Positions 44,402-54,555 of a stretch of DNA of 64,000 bases are shown here, one piece after another. Origin of the DNA: Nitzschia sp. DOCU1 (taxonomy: Eukaryota > Bacillariophyta > Bacillariophyceae > Bacillariales > Bacillariaceae). The notes under the pieces were generated by a model. It ran no database searches. It had not been told where the DNA came from and worked only from the letters and a program-made list of their open reading frames with translations. The stretch lies in contig OX595996.1 of the NCBI GenBank assembly GCA_951394045.1, forward strand, positions 372,001 to 436,000, in the 5' to 3' direction. Every line of letters begins with the position of its first letter. The first letter of the stretch is position 1. The translations under genes were made by a program, and so were the position numbers.

Positions 44402-46705
44402 CTACATGAGGAATGCTTCATCATAGATTGTAACGAGCGGAGAGCTCCTGCTTGGTTGCACTGCAGATCGGGCCTTGGATTTGTCCGCTGCGATTTTCCG
44501 CAACATGTTGGACATGGTCGCTGGTCCGCACGAATAAATGGCGGGAAACCGCGCGTCGTCGACACTTTCCAAAAGGGTCTCCAAGTCGGGCCGGCCTTGT
44601 AAGTAATCAAGGCCGACATTGTGAGGACTTTCTTCGTCCATTGTCTGGGCTACGCTACCACTGGAAGGGCAACGCGTCAAGGGTAAAATCTCCTCGTACG
44701 AGTGGTCCGAGTCGTCTCGCATTTTGAAATCGTCCTTTGCCTTGTTACCAAACCATTCGCGAGGCAAAACCCGGGCCAGGAGGAAGGAAACGGCAACCAT
44801 ATATACCACAAGCAAGATGGGTGCGAGTCCCCTACCGCTCATTTCATCCGAGGTTTGAAAATTGCTGTAGGAGTACAAAATGATGGCAAGGCCAGGCCAT
44901 AACAGTAATGATAGGGCCAAGAATCGTCCAACGTTGGATAGAACGTTACTTGACCGAGAAAACCTTGAGAGTCGAAATGGTTCCGTATCCTGTACCGGAT
45001 CACTCGGAAAGTTCAAGGTCTTGATGGTGACTGTGCCAGCCGTGCCGGTTTGATGGATTTGGATATGACTTTCAAATTTCGGAGTGGGTTTATCATCTAA
45101 ATGCATCAGGTATTCACGCCGAATGTACTCTACCAAGCTCGAGTCGCGGCATATCCAATGAAAGGACAAGTTTCGAATCCTTGAGGCGCGGTAAATGCAA
45201 TCACTTTTCTGCACGGCATCCTGCAGGAGTGATAGATAGGGCGTCACACCAATGCCACCCGCAATAAGCACATTCGTATCGTGATGACGAAGTTGTTGTA
45301 GCCGCGATGGACAACCATGCAGGCCGTCTAGATGAATGGTTGGAATGCCAGCCTCTGCCTCCAAAAGTGCAGCCAAGCTTCTGGTGAAGGGACCCATAAC
45401 CCGAAAAATGATGCGTAGTTGATCCTCCTTTCCGGGAACCCTATTTATGGTGAAAGGGTGTGCCACACTGGAGATGCTCGGCACTGAGAGTTTCGTGTAC
45501 ATGCCGGACCGATAGGCTCGAACCGTTTCCGGCGTCGCCTCAAAGGTGAGACTGATGCACTTGTTGTCTAGGGATGATCCAATGACGTCCACGGAAACGA
45601 CCTGTACCCCTGTGCCTCTGCGTCGCTCCAGGTACGGTGGCAGAGCAGTGGCGAGGTAGTAGAGAAGGCTGGGTGAAAAGTAAAGAATAGCCGACTTATA
45701 ATGAAAGCAGAGCACAAAGCAAAAGAGCGGACCGACCAGCAAGTGACTCGTCAAGAAGAAACTGTAGCACTTGCGTCGAACCCAGTTCGAGCTTGTAAGG
45801 AGTATGATCACTAGCAGAAAGGTCGTAAATGAGCCCGTAAAGTAGAGAAAGTGATCATAACATGTACAGCTGGTCTCAGGGTTCTTGCACGTCGGCGCGA
45901 AATCATCCGGCGCACTCCAGCATTGGCGGGGTGGGAACAAGTAGGATTGAATGTCTTCGCCAAGTTGGTACTTCCATCGAAGGGTGTGGCATAGGCCGTG
46001 AGCGAGCGATGCGACTACGATAGCTCTGCCACACCATACGTGTAGCCGTATCGCCACGGCATGACTCCAGCCAAACAATTTCAATATTGGACCATGCTTG
46101 GACGCTGGTACCAAGAAGAAAGCCATGGCCACAACGGCCGCCATTCCAAAAGAGTTCCCAATCTCCATGACCAGGTCACTGGATGTATCGTCGTCCAAGT
46201 TTTGTAACCCAAGAATGACCTGTGGAAGATTAACTTCGAGTCTCACCAGCCACCGCCGAATACCACAGAAGATGTAGATAAGCAGCGGGATGATCAGGAA
46301 GATGACGGCATACAAATCAAAGTTGCCATCGCCATGGTTGGCGAGAAAATACTGGAAAACTGGTCGCAGTACTCCAACCTTCCACCGATTGGACTTGGGA
46401 GGGCAAAGACAAGTCCTTCTAGAACCCCGTGTACTGAGCAATGCACACACAGATGCAGCTATCAAAACTGGAAATGCCAGCATGAACAGAGGAACGCCAA
46501 CTTTCGGGTTGTCCACCCCATGGGACACAAAACTGGAGAAGAAATCTTTTCCAGTTTGACTAGCGCCAAACAGCACATAGAAGAGCATCCAACAAAAGCA
46601 TGCTTTTGTTATTGTTGATGCTATCAAGCTCATTTTCGGTGCAGGTGTGAAAAGAAAGTGTTTTACTGCGACGTATGCTCTCGCCCTTCGCAGAACTTTT
46701 ATCAT
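44402..46705 (-). CDS. Ferric reductase / NOX-type flavocytochrome b
   Basis: Membrane flavocytochrome that passes electrons from NADPH through FAD and two haems across a membrane; 767 residues, single exon. Six or more membrane segments; haem-ligand His candidates in RLHVWCGRAIVVASLAHGLCH and in TSHLLVGPLFCFVLCFHY. FAD-binding piece HPFTINRVPG, NAD(P) site IAGGIGVTPYLSLL and terminal YSCGPATM. An extra pair of membrane segments (about residues 590-640) splits the NADPH domain, as seen in some algal and plant ferric reductases. Likely role is iron uptake; superoxide production is the alternative. An internal ATG at 46633 is a possible start. Antisense frames here are shadows. Confidence 0.88.
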   Translation of the reverse strand: MIKVLRRARAYVAVKHFLFTPAPKMSLIASTITKACFCWMLFYVLFGASQTGKDFFSSFVSHGVDNPKVGVPLFMLAFPVLIAASVCALLSTRGSRRTCLCPPKSNRWKVGVLRPVFQYFLANHGDGNFDLYAVIFLIIPLLIYIFCGIRRWLVRLEVNLPQVILGLQNLDDDTSSDLVMEIGNSFGMAAVVAMAFFLVPASKHGPILKLFGWSHAVAIRLHVWCGRAIVVASLAHGLCHTLRWKYQLGEDIQSYLFPPRQCWSAPDDFAPTCKNPETSCTCYDHFLYFTGSFTTFLLVIILLTSSNWVRRKCYSFFLTSHLLVGPLFCFVLCFHYKSAILYFSPSLLYYLATALPPYLERRRGTGVQVVSVDVIGSSLDNKCISLTFEATPETVRAYRSGMYTKLSVPSISSVAHPFTINRVPGKEDQLRIIFRVMGPFTRSLAALLEAEAGIPTIHLDGLHGCPSRLQQLRHHDTNVLIAGGIGVTPYLSLLQDAVQKSDCIYRASRIRNLSFHWICRDSSLVEYIRREYLMHLDDKPTPKFESHIQIHQTGTAGTVTIKTLNFPSDPVQDTEPFRLSRFSRSSNVLSNVGRFLALSLLLWPGLAIILYSYSNFQTSDEMSGRGLAPILLVVYMVAVSFLLARVLPREWFGNKAKDDFKMRDDSDHSYEEILPLTRCPSSGSVAQTMDEESPHNVGLDYLQGRPDLETLLESVDDARFPAIYSCGPATMSNMLRKIAADKSKARSAVQPSRSSPLVTIYDEAFLM

Positions 46706-47402
46706 CTGAATGCGGTCGTTGACTACGTCGATAAGATGGAAGGAACGAACGTGGTGGCGGTATCATGTCTGTTGTGTGCACGAGGTGCGAAGCCAACAAA
46801 AAGCCGTGCCCGACACGCGTCGGAGGCTTATTAAACGATTCTTGAGATATTACCAGAATATTTAGGGAAACGCTATGACGTCAGTGGACGTGCGATCACG
46901 GCGCCGGAGTGGACGCGGGGCGATGCCTCGCCACAGACCACCCTGACTTCGCGCACTCCATACGGTCGGTAGAAATACCTGGTGTGGCAGCCGACCACCA
47001 CCGTACTACAAGCATCGGTCGTAGCAATATCCCCACTGAATACAGGCGGCAAAAAGTAAAAGTTATACTTTATAGTTAGCGCGATCCCAGTACTACTCTG
47101 CTACTAGACGGATCAAAGTGATAGTTGACAATCAGCATGTCTGTACTGGTGGTAAGTCTTCTTCTTGTAATTGTTCCCGACCAGCACCACCAGGATTGTG
47201 CTTGTGCGTCTTCTTCGTGGTTCCTGCTGTAGCTAACGCTAAGGAAAGATACATCGTCAGGAAGCGATCATTGTTGTACGGCCGGTGGGTCACTTCAGCA
47301 CCACCAACCCCTAGTAGGCGTAAGGCTAAGCACCATCCCCTCGTGTCTCCTGTTGACCCCCTACGCGACATCATCATCGCTATCTACTAGTTAGCAAGAT
47401 TC
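46706..47402. other. Intergenic region
   Basis: About 700 bases between the start of the ferric reductase and the end of the next gene on the same strand. No supported gene or repeat; promoter of the reductase presumably lies here. Confidence 0.45.
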
Positions 47403-49136
47403 CTAGGCACCTTGCCACGAAGGACTGAGAGCTTTGGAACAATCAAAACATGTAGACAACCCGGAGGGATCCGCGCCAAGAAGAACGGGTTTTTCATCGT
47501 TCTCGGCAGGAATTTCTCTCGCTCTTTTGCGGTGTCGTTCCCCGTTCGTTTGTTCCGACTTTCTGTCATCGGTTGGTAGCTCCTCAACTGCAGCCGGCAT
47601 GGTCGGACCGATTGTACGAAACGTCATGCTGATCTTTTCTTGGGCGACGTCATCGGTTACCTCCATCCACCACCCATTAGAGGAATCTCGTTTCAGAAAG
47701 CGGCCTCCCCTTTTCTTCACGTCCACAACAACTTTCCACGCAACCTGCCCTTTCAGTAACTTTGCAGCGCTCTTGTATTCTGGAAGATAGGTCGCGATCA
47801 AGTTCCGCATAACGACATTTCCAGCATGGTCTTGTACCGTTTTGCCTCGGCCGAGAAGGACATCCCGTAGGCTTGGAAGATCGACCCCCTTAAATGTTCT
47901 TGCAGGAAAAGATCTGAGAAATTCCTCTTTTGCTTTCCGTCTGGCGAGCCATTTCAAGTGATTCGTTGTCTTCAACTCTCCTTCATACGCCACTGGAAAG
48001 ACGTTGACGTTAACACCAAAAGTCATCAGTTGGTACTGGCATTCCGTGTGCGATCCTGGAAACATATTAATAATCGTGATCCGACATCAGGAACAAACAG
48101 TTACCACAAGTTAGCTGGGCACCAAAAAATGCAAGAAACGCTCAAGAGGAGGAACGGGCCAAGAACAAATAATTCCTTGCGCACCTTCATGCATTCTAAC
48201 TCGCACTCGACGATCTTTCCCAATCGCTAGCATCAAGATTGCCCTGACTATCCGAAACCTAGGATCTTGGAAACAAAAGTGCCCACCGACCAGTTTCAAT
48301 GGAAGCCAATCAAAAAGGTGCGCATTTCGATCGTGGAGATCCCGAACTTTTCTCAGGGCACTCGTAAAGTAGAATATTCCAACCATTCCTCGTTTCTGAG
48401 TCTCCTCGTCTTCCGCTGCTGAACAGAAAACGTACGCAATTGTTTTCACCTTCCGAGCCAACAAAGAGTGAAAAGTTGGATTGGCAAAAAGAAAGACAAG
48501 AAAGCAAAATGAATGAGTATCATGTTCGTCACTGAACAAGTGCGCTGTCCCGACTTTTCCTGAAGTAGTTGATTCCATCTCCTGCTCACGCCCCGAATTC
48601 AAACGTACCAAATTATCGACATGTTTCGGAAGTTCGCTGTTTGGGTTCATGTTGAAATCGGAAATCACAACCCTACCACTCCGGTCTCGGGCCGGGATGA
48701 TCTGGATGATCCCACTTTTCAGAAAGGCCGTGTCATCTTCATCGAAATCGGACAAGCAGATAGGCCGAGCCAGAGCGTCGGCTCCAAAGAATCTTACTTT
48801 GCCTCCCAGGAATCGCACCAATCGCTGAGCGGCCTTTTCGGGGTCATAATATTCGCACCTCAAGAACATGAGTCGAAACGCCCGGTCTTGGACGTACGCC
48901 GGGTCAATGGACAAAGCTTGTTCGTAGAGAGCTCGGTTGGGAACATGCTTTAGCGCTTCGTCCATGGTCGCCAATTTGTCTTCCAGGAACCGGTCGTTTT
49001 CTTCCACCTTTTTCTCAACACCATGGATTTCTTCGTAAATTGTTTCGCGTTGATCAAAGGTCATGGCGTTGAGCTCCGCCGCAAGCAGCGCCTCAACCTC
49101 GTCTGGGTTGACGGTGCTAGTAGCACTTTCCTGCAT
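47403..49136 (-). CDS. CRAL-TRIO-like / DUF6824 protein A, three exons
   Basis: Exons 49136-48609, 48449-48185 and 48055-47403, 481 residues. The N-terminal helical part (VNPDEVEALLAAELNAM) leads to a Sec14/CRAL-TRIO-like lipid-binding fold (LMFLRCEYYDPEKAAQRLVRF, PARDRSGRVVISDFN, KTIAYVFCSAAEDEET). It ends in a DUF6824 domain: DVLLGRGKTVQDHAGNVVMR, GGRFLKR, GWWMEVTDDVA. DUF6824 is widespread in diatoms and of unknown function. Intron 1 (48608-48450) is 159 bases with no stop, so retention would insert 53 residues; the paralogue at 50018 shows it is an intron. Start is ATG 49136; the frame extends upstream only from a TTG. Confidence 0.85.
48056..48184 (-). other. Predicted intron 2, protein A (absent from B)
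   Basis: 129 bases, GTGCGC to TTTCCAG, splitting the Gly codon of HEG-SHTE. Paralogue B reads HEGSHTE without interruption. Confidence 0.85.
48450..48608 (-). other. Predicted intron 1, protein A
   Basis: Donor GTACGT at the same place as in paralogue B (after DNL / ENV). Length is a multiple of three and stop-free. Confidence 0.8.
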
Positions 49137-50017
49137 GATGTCGGATTTGCACAAAATGTGGGGATACAGCTTTCTTCCCTCGCTCGCTCCCTACAACTCC
49201 GTGATCCGGAATTCGATGCAGAAAGATTAGTTAATTCGTGATCAGGGATGGGGAGAGATTTTTGATTCATCCCCTACAACAAACGACGACCCACAGGTGT
49301 GTATCTTCTGCGAAGCTCGGCAAAAAGGTCTTCCGCATCGCAGCGGTTGCGTCGAATGCGTGCCTACTACTCTATCGGTAATATCCGAGCCCATTGAACT
49401 TCTCGAAGTTGTAGATGTGCCAGCGTACGGAGAAGTTGACTATCGAGATAATTGGGACGACAAAGCTTTAATATGCCTGCTATGCCGTCATTTGTTGCTG
49501 GGCTGTCACCTTTGACGTCATTAGTTGTTAAATGTTCACAAGTTTTGTCTTTGGTATATGCCTGGATGTGTTCTTTGCCATCACCGCGTCAACGTGCAAT
49601 TCTCGTACGCTGAGCGCCGCTCTAACTACTCGTTACATGTACACACAAGCAATAATTGTGAACCGTTTAAGATACGGTCATTCAACTTTGTGTTAAAGGG
49701 ACACTTTATGGAAGTTTGGGAGAACATGCATGTCTGGGAGAACGTGGTCCGTCTCATTTAATTGACAGGGGAGCCAAATGCTCATCTGATGATTGGTGGA
49801 GAATGATGTGAGGGGAGGAAGCAGAAAAGAGAGCGAAACTTCACTCCGGGAAAGGGAGCAGAGGGCAACCAAAAAACGGGGAGGGGCGTTGCTGGGGGTG
49901 CGACTGAACTCACATCTCTGACTATCTTCATCAACACAAACCAAGCGAGGAACAGGCCTTGACGACCTTCACCCCCATTGGGCTGAAACCTGTGCTGCAG
50001 TTACAAGAAAAAAGGCC
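49137..50017. other. Divergent region between paralogues A and B
   Basis: About 880 bases shared by two head-to-head paralogues. Only short open frames without domains; a bidirectional promoter is possible. Confidence 0.5.
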
Positions 50018-51680
50018 ATGAGAGATCATGAGGAAGGATTTGATTCCCCAGCCGGGGATCATCCCACAGTGAACCCCGCCGATGTGGATGCTCTTTTGGC
50101 TCGGGAGTTGAACTCGATGTCTCTGCTAGAACGGGAGAGACTTTACGGGGAGCTCCATGGTGTGCATCCATGCATTGACGAACGCGAAGAATTCGTGGAA
50201 GAAAGGCTGGTGGATTTCGAAGGTCAGGTGCAACAGTTAATTGCGCAAGGAAAAGCAGGTGTTTATGAGCTCGCCCTTCGGCAAAGTCGAACGTATGTTT
50301 TGGATCGAAAAATTCGTCTCATGTTCCTGCGGGCAGAATATTTTGATCCAAGGAATGCGGCTCGAAGGATGGTGCGCTTTCTGGAGTGTAAGAAGGAGTT
50401 TTTTGGAGAGGCAGCATTGGTGCGTCCGATTCTTCTTACCGATTTGGATGTTAGTGACATGGAAGTCCTAAAATCAGGGTGCTTTCAGATGTTGCCAACT
50501 CGTGATACGAAAGGAAGGCCCATTCTTGGCGACTTCAACACGAAGGGGCGCACTCCGTTCAAAAAGATTGAAAATGTGGTACGTTTCGGTGTGTACTGAG
50601 GATTGGTGAACTATGACAAAATTTTCGACCCGACCCTTACTGTTTGCTCTCGTCCAAAAGATCAAATCATTCCTTTACATCATTTACGCAATTGCGGAAG
50701 ACGAGGAGAATCAACGGCTCGGCTTAGTAGCCCTATTTTATTATTCCTTGGGTGTAAAAGTGGCCCAGGATTTGCACCAGCGGGCTCCGAGCCTATTGGA
50801 TTGTGTCCCTTTGAAAATGGTTGGATTTCATTTCTGCACCGAACCCAACGATCCGACGATGCTGGTAGTGAAGGCAATCATGATGTTAGTCTTCGGGAAG
50901 AAAAATCGCGTCAAAGTACGGATACATGAAGGGTCTCACACAGAAGTTCAATACAGTCTCATGTCATTTGGATTGCCCGTTCATTCCTTGCCGGTGACGT
51001 ACGAAGGAGAGCTAAAGACTGTTACCCATTCGAAATGGATTTTGAGACGACAGGCCAAAGATGTGGCGTATTTCGATCACTGCGGACTCCAGGCGACAGG
51101 CGCCCCGGACGAATTCAATTTCGATGGGGTTGACTTGCCAGCTCAGCGGGACGTTCTGTTGGGCCGAGGGAAGACCTTGCAGGTAAAGTCAATTTGAAAG
51201 TTAAGCCAAGCTCCTGGCAATTTGTCTTCGAGAACCGGTACCACTCATTTCATGCATCACTTCGCTTTGCAGGATCATTTTGGCAATCAATACTTGAGGA
51301 CTGTCGCTGTGGTTACATACATGGATCAGTACAAGAATGCTGCAAAAAATGATAAAAACGGCGTTGCCATGGAGGTGGTACGGGCGACAAAGAAAGCTGG
51401 GGGAAGATTTTTGAAACGGTCAAATAGTGGTGGTGAGCTAGGAAGCCAGAACGGATGGTGGAAAGAAGTTGACGACGCTGAGGCTCTTGACCGGGTGTGC
51501 AAAGCCTTTCGATCCATGATAGCAGCTCTGGGAAGAGACTATCCCGCAGAGGAAGCGAGACGTCGATTTGAGGATATGTCACCAGGTGTTAACGGGAGAA
51601 AGAGACTCAAAATTGAAGTCCACGGTCCAGAATCCGTCATGTCTTCAAATGAAGGTGCCAGCTCAAACTGTTGCTTTTGA
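50018..51680 (+). CDS. CRAL-TRIO-like / DUF6824 protein B, three exons
   Basis: Exons 50018-50578, 50661-51182 and 51273-51680, 496 residues. Same layout as A: VNPADVDALLARELNSMS, LMFLRAEYFDPRNAARRMVRF, PTRDTKGRPILGDFN, then IAEDEENQRLGLV, the shared HEGSHTE and YEGELKT blocks, and the DUF6824 domain DVLLGRGKTLQ|DHFGNQYLR, GGRFLKR, GWWKEVDDAEA. The tail is basic (GRKRLKIEV) and ends in Cys-Cys-Phe, so prenylation-like modification is not excluded. Intron 2 here splits the DUF6824 motif, a place where A has none. Function unknown; a lipid-sensing regulator is a guess from the domains. Confidence 0.87.
50579..50660 (+). other. Predicted intron 1, protein B
   Basis: Eighty-two bases, GTACGT to CCAAAAG, phase 0, same position as intron 1 of A. 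Confidence 0.82.
51183..51272 (+). other. Predicted intron 2, protein B (absent from A)
   Basis: Ninety bases, GTAAAG to TTTGCAG, phase 0, between GRGKTLQ and DHFGN. Confidence 0.88.
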
Positions 51681-52775
51681 GGGGGAAGATAGTTCTCGTG
51701 ACGTGAAGGTGCAGACACAGTGGGTGATCCATCAACACGTTTGATTACATCAGCAGTACAGAGCGTCGGCGAAATGCCTTGGCGGAATCAAATATTGCAG
51801 CAGCACCTGAATCCATCAACACGTTTGATTACATCAGCAGTACAGAGCGTCGGCGAAATGCTTTGGCGGAATCAAATATTGCATCAGCAATTGTTCGTAG
51901 CACATATTCTTGAATCGTACGAAAAGTCGACCGCACGTCCAAAGACTTTTGGTCGGGCGCTTGTGGCCTTATCGCAAACAGGATTTGCCATGGTGGTGTA
52001 GAAAGCTGAGCACTGAGAATGCATTGGAAGAAATGCGCATTCGGATCCATCAGACAATCAATCACACAAAGCCCAGTTGGGTAGACGAGTTGTTTACAGA
52101 AGAGAGTTCAATTTCCAGAGCTACTACGTGGAGTTGGTGATTCGATTTTCTACAGGCATTTCACTGCTGTTGTTGGCAGTAAATGTAGTATGGCCGGCCT
52201 GATGTTAAAATTGACGTGTTCGCCTCATTTTTCGAGTCGAGAGCGAGTTAATCAACACTCCCTAGTCGGCCGTCAATGGGATAGGGCGGATAGTAGCACC
52301 ACCACTGGCAAATGATTCTGGTTTGGCGAGAACAAGTTACAATGCCAGGTTGGTCTTACAGCGTGAAGATCCAGGGACGCTGTACGTTGCCTTTATGGGT
52401 GATAGACTAACTATTGCGCAGCCAGTTTGTTTTGTTTGCAATACACCCACACCTTCTAGAGAGGTTTCGAGTTACCTAGTAAAACAATAAGTACTTATCG
52501 TAGGTACTCACGTAAAAGTCTTTTTGTGCGCGCAGGCGAGGAAACGAGCGGGCCGCGCCTGATGCCACATGGCGGCGCGAGCTCGCCTTTTGTTCTCTTA
52601 CCGGTAAGTGGTGCCGTGTCTTTTCCTACTATCACCATGAGGGCATTTTTGATGTGTTCGAATTTGGCTATTTCTCCTCTCGCAGGAAACTCGAATTAAC
52701 TACTGGGGCTTCAGGCACTGCCATCGATTCCATCCCATCCCAGTTGCCTTTGCGTTCCTCGTAGCTCCATTCAAT
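51681..52775. other. Intergenic region with tandem repeat
   Basis: About 1.1 kb. Starts with an 84-bp tandem repeat (51727-51894); the rest holds short open frames without domains and a TTACCGGTAA palindrome near 52600. Confidence 0.55.
51727..51894 (+). repeat. 84-bp direct tandem repeat, two copies
   Basis: Unit starting ATCCATCAACACG at 51727 is repeated from 51811 with very few changes (for example GCCTTGG/GCTTTGG). The period is a multiple of three, and one frame reads INTFDYISSTERRRNALAE in both copies without a stop, so the repeat could stem from a coding exon. That frame opens directly after a TGA and ends soon after the second copy. Confidence 0.9.
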
Positions 52776-54084
52776 ATGATCGGTGCCATATTATTAGCAA
52801 GGAGTCGAAATTTCGATGACGGTCCTCTGTTGGATGTTGGCTCTGCCGCGGGTGTCATTAGTAATGATGGAGGTGCAAGTCATGTTGCGAGCGACTGGCA
52901 GCAAGATGCCATTCTGCCAGCAGTGCACCGACTCTTGCAAGATGGACATCGAGGACGGACCGTCTTGACTGTCTTGTATTTATGTGTTTTGGGTTTGTGC
53001 TTTGTGGTGCCTGTCTTTTATTATTTTCGAATGCACTGTGAAGAACGGAATGTCCGAAGATTACGAGAACTGGAACTGGCAGGAATCACCCAGGCTTTGG
53101 AGCAATCGCAACATGCACATCGAGAAGAATCAAGAGCAGCACGTCGTAAATTTCGGGAAGAGCGGAAAGCTCGGATCAATCAGCTATTTGCTCCTGTCAA
53201 AATGGTGAGTAAGAACGAAACTGCGAATTCGGAAGCCATGATTTGTTTGGACAAATACCTTTTTCCGATTATGGAGGAGATCTTTCGCGACAAGATCTAA
53301 TTCCATCTCATCGCCTTTGTCTGTGCAGGTGCTGAAAGAAGAAAATTTTCCGCATTTACGGGGCGACGACAATGACACTAGCCCGAAGCAGGACGAGGGG
53401 AAGGATTCTGGTGAGGCAGATACTGCAGAAACGTCACCGGCCAACCCTCCATTGGTGGACACATCGGATCCGCAAACCGTCCAGCCCACCCAGTCTGGAG
53501 ATCGCTCGTTGGAGGCCATAGACGAAGACCAGTTATTCATAGAAATACCATCTCCTGGCTTTCAATTTGCCTCAACGTCACTGGTGGTCGGGCAAATGAA
53601 GCAGCGTCTTGCCCCCAATGTTTGTTCCATTTGCTTGTGCAACTATTACGTGGGAAATTCAGTGGTTTGGAGCTCCAACGCAGCCTGTGAGCACGTCTTT
53701 CACGAGCATTGCATCTTGCAATGGATTATGAAGCAGCGCGAGGGACCCCTGTGCCCTTGTTGTCGTCGGGATTTTGTTCTGGATCCATACGATATGGAAG
53801 ATGAAGAAATCGACCCAGCCGCTGCCTCGTTGTCTCTTCCACCGGAAACTATAATACTAGAAAATGACTCAGGGGGCGAAGACGACGAGATCCATTTGCC
53901 GGCTATTGCAGGTGATCAAACTCCGTTGGCAGAAGAGGCGGCAGCGCAAGAAGCCGCTTTGGCTTTAATGCGAATGGAGGAAGGACTATCGACGTCTTCT
54001 TCGAACTCGTCTCGACAAGGAGCACAGGATGCTTTGGATGCTGGGGTGTGGTCAGCCGACAATGGAGGCAGTGGGGTCGAGTAG
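52776..54084 (+). CDS. RING-H2 membrane protein, two exons
   Basis: Exons 52776-53204 and 53329-54084, intron 124 bp (GTGAGT...CTGTGCAG), 394 residues. One membrane segment (VLTVLYLCVLGLCFVVPVFYYF, about residues 63-84), then a basic helix (EESRAARRKFREERKARINQ), a disordered acidic stretch and a RING-H2: CSIC, CEHVFHEHC and CPCC in the right order. The tail is acidic with an Ala/Glu helix. This is the layout of small membrane-bound E3 ubiquitin ligases that tag proteins at endomembranes. Second RING protein in the window; it does not resemble the first outside the finger. Substrate unknown. Confidence 0.87.
53205..53328 (+). other. Predicted intron in the RING-H2 gene
   Basis: 124 bases, phase 0, with a pyrimidine-rich 3' end (TCGCCTTTGTCTGTGCAG). 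Confidence 0.87.
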
Positions 54085-54555
54085 TAGTGGAATGGGAACG
54101 TTTCTCTTCTCATTATTATGGTACTCTATTCATGTTGATGTGGCTCAACCCTCCACCTGTTTCAATTCGGCAAAATGGCGTATCACTCCACAGTTCTTAC
54201 GTTGACCAGGCACTTCATGCGTTGTTCGAGGGCCCTGGAGGGCTCTAGTTCCTGGTGTGCGTCTTGGCTCCGGTATAGGCGGGGACGTTGCCTACAATGA
54301 TGATCTACCAGCAGCCATGGGATGGATTCAGTCACCGTACTTTTATGGTGGATAGCAGATATCTGGGCTTTAGTGATTTCGAAGCATACTTTTGTTCTTT
54401 TACGTGTATTGTGTCTTCCACAATGATATCTCGAGTCTTTTTTGGATGGATGCGGTTCACATAGGGTACGAAAACGTCTGCATGATTATTTGAAGACCCC
54501 CAACAGTGCTGCAGGGGGCTTCTAGTAGACTAGAGAAGTAGGCATTGTTGTTTTC
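54085..54555. other. Intergenic between convergent genes
   Basis: About 470 bases between convergent stops; nothing supported. Confidence 0.45.

Noticed and set aside
49297..49515. 72-codon Cys-containing frame between paralogues A and B
   Set aside because: Too short, no repeated Cys spacing, and it lies in the presumed shared promoter.
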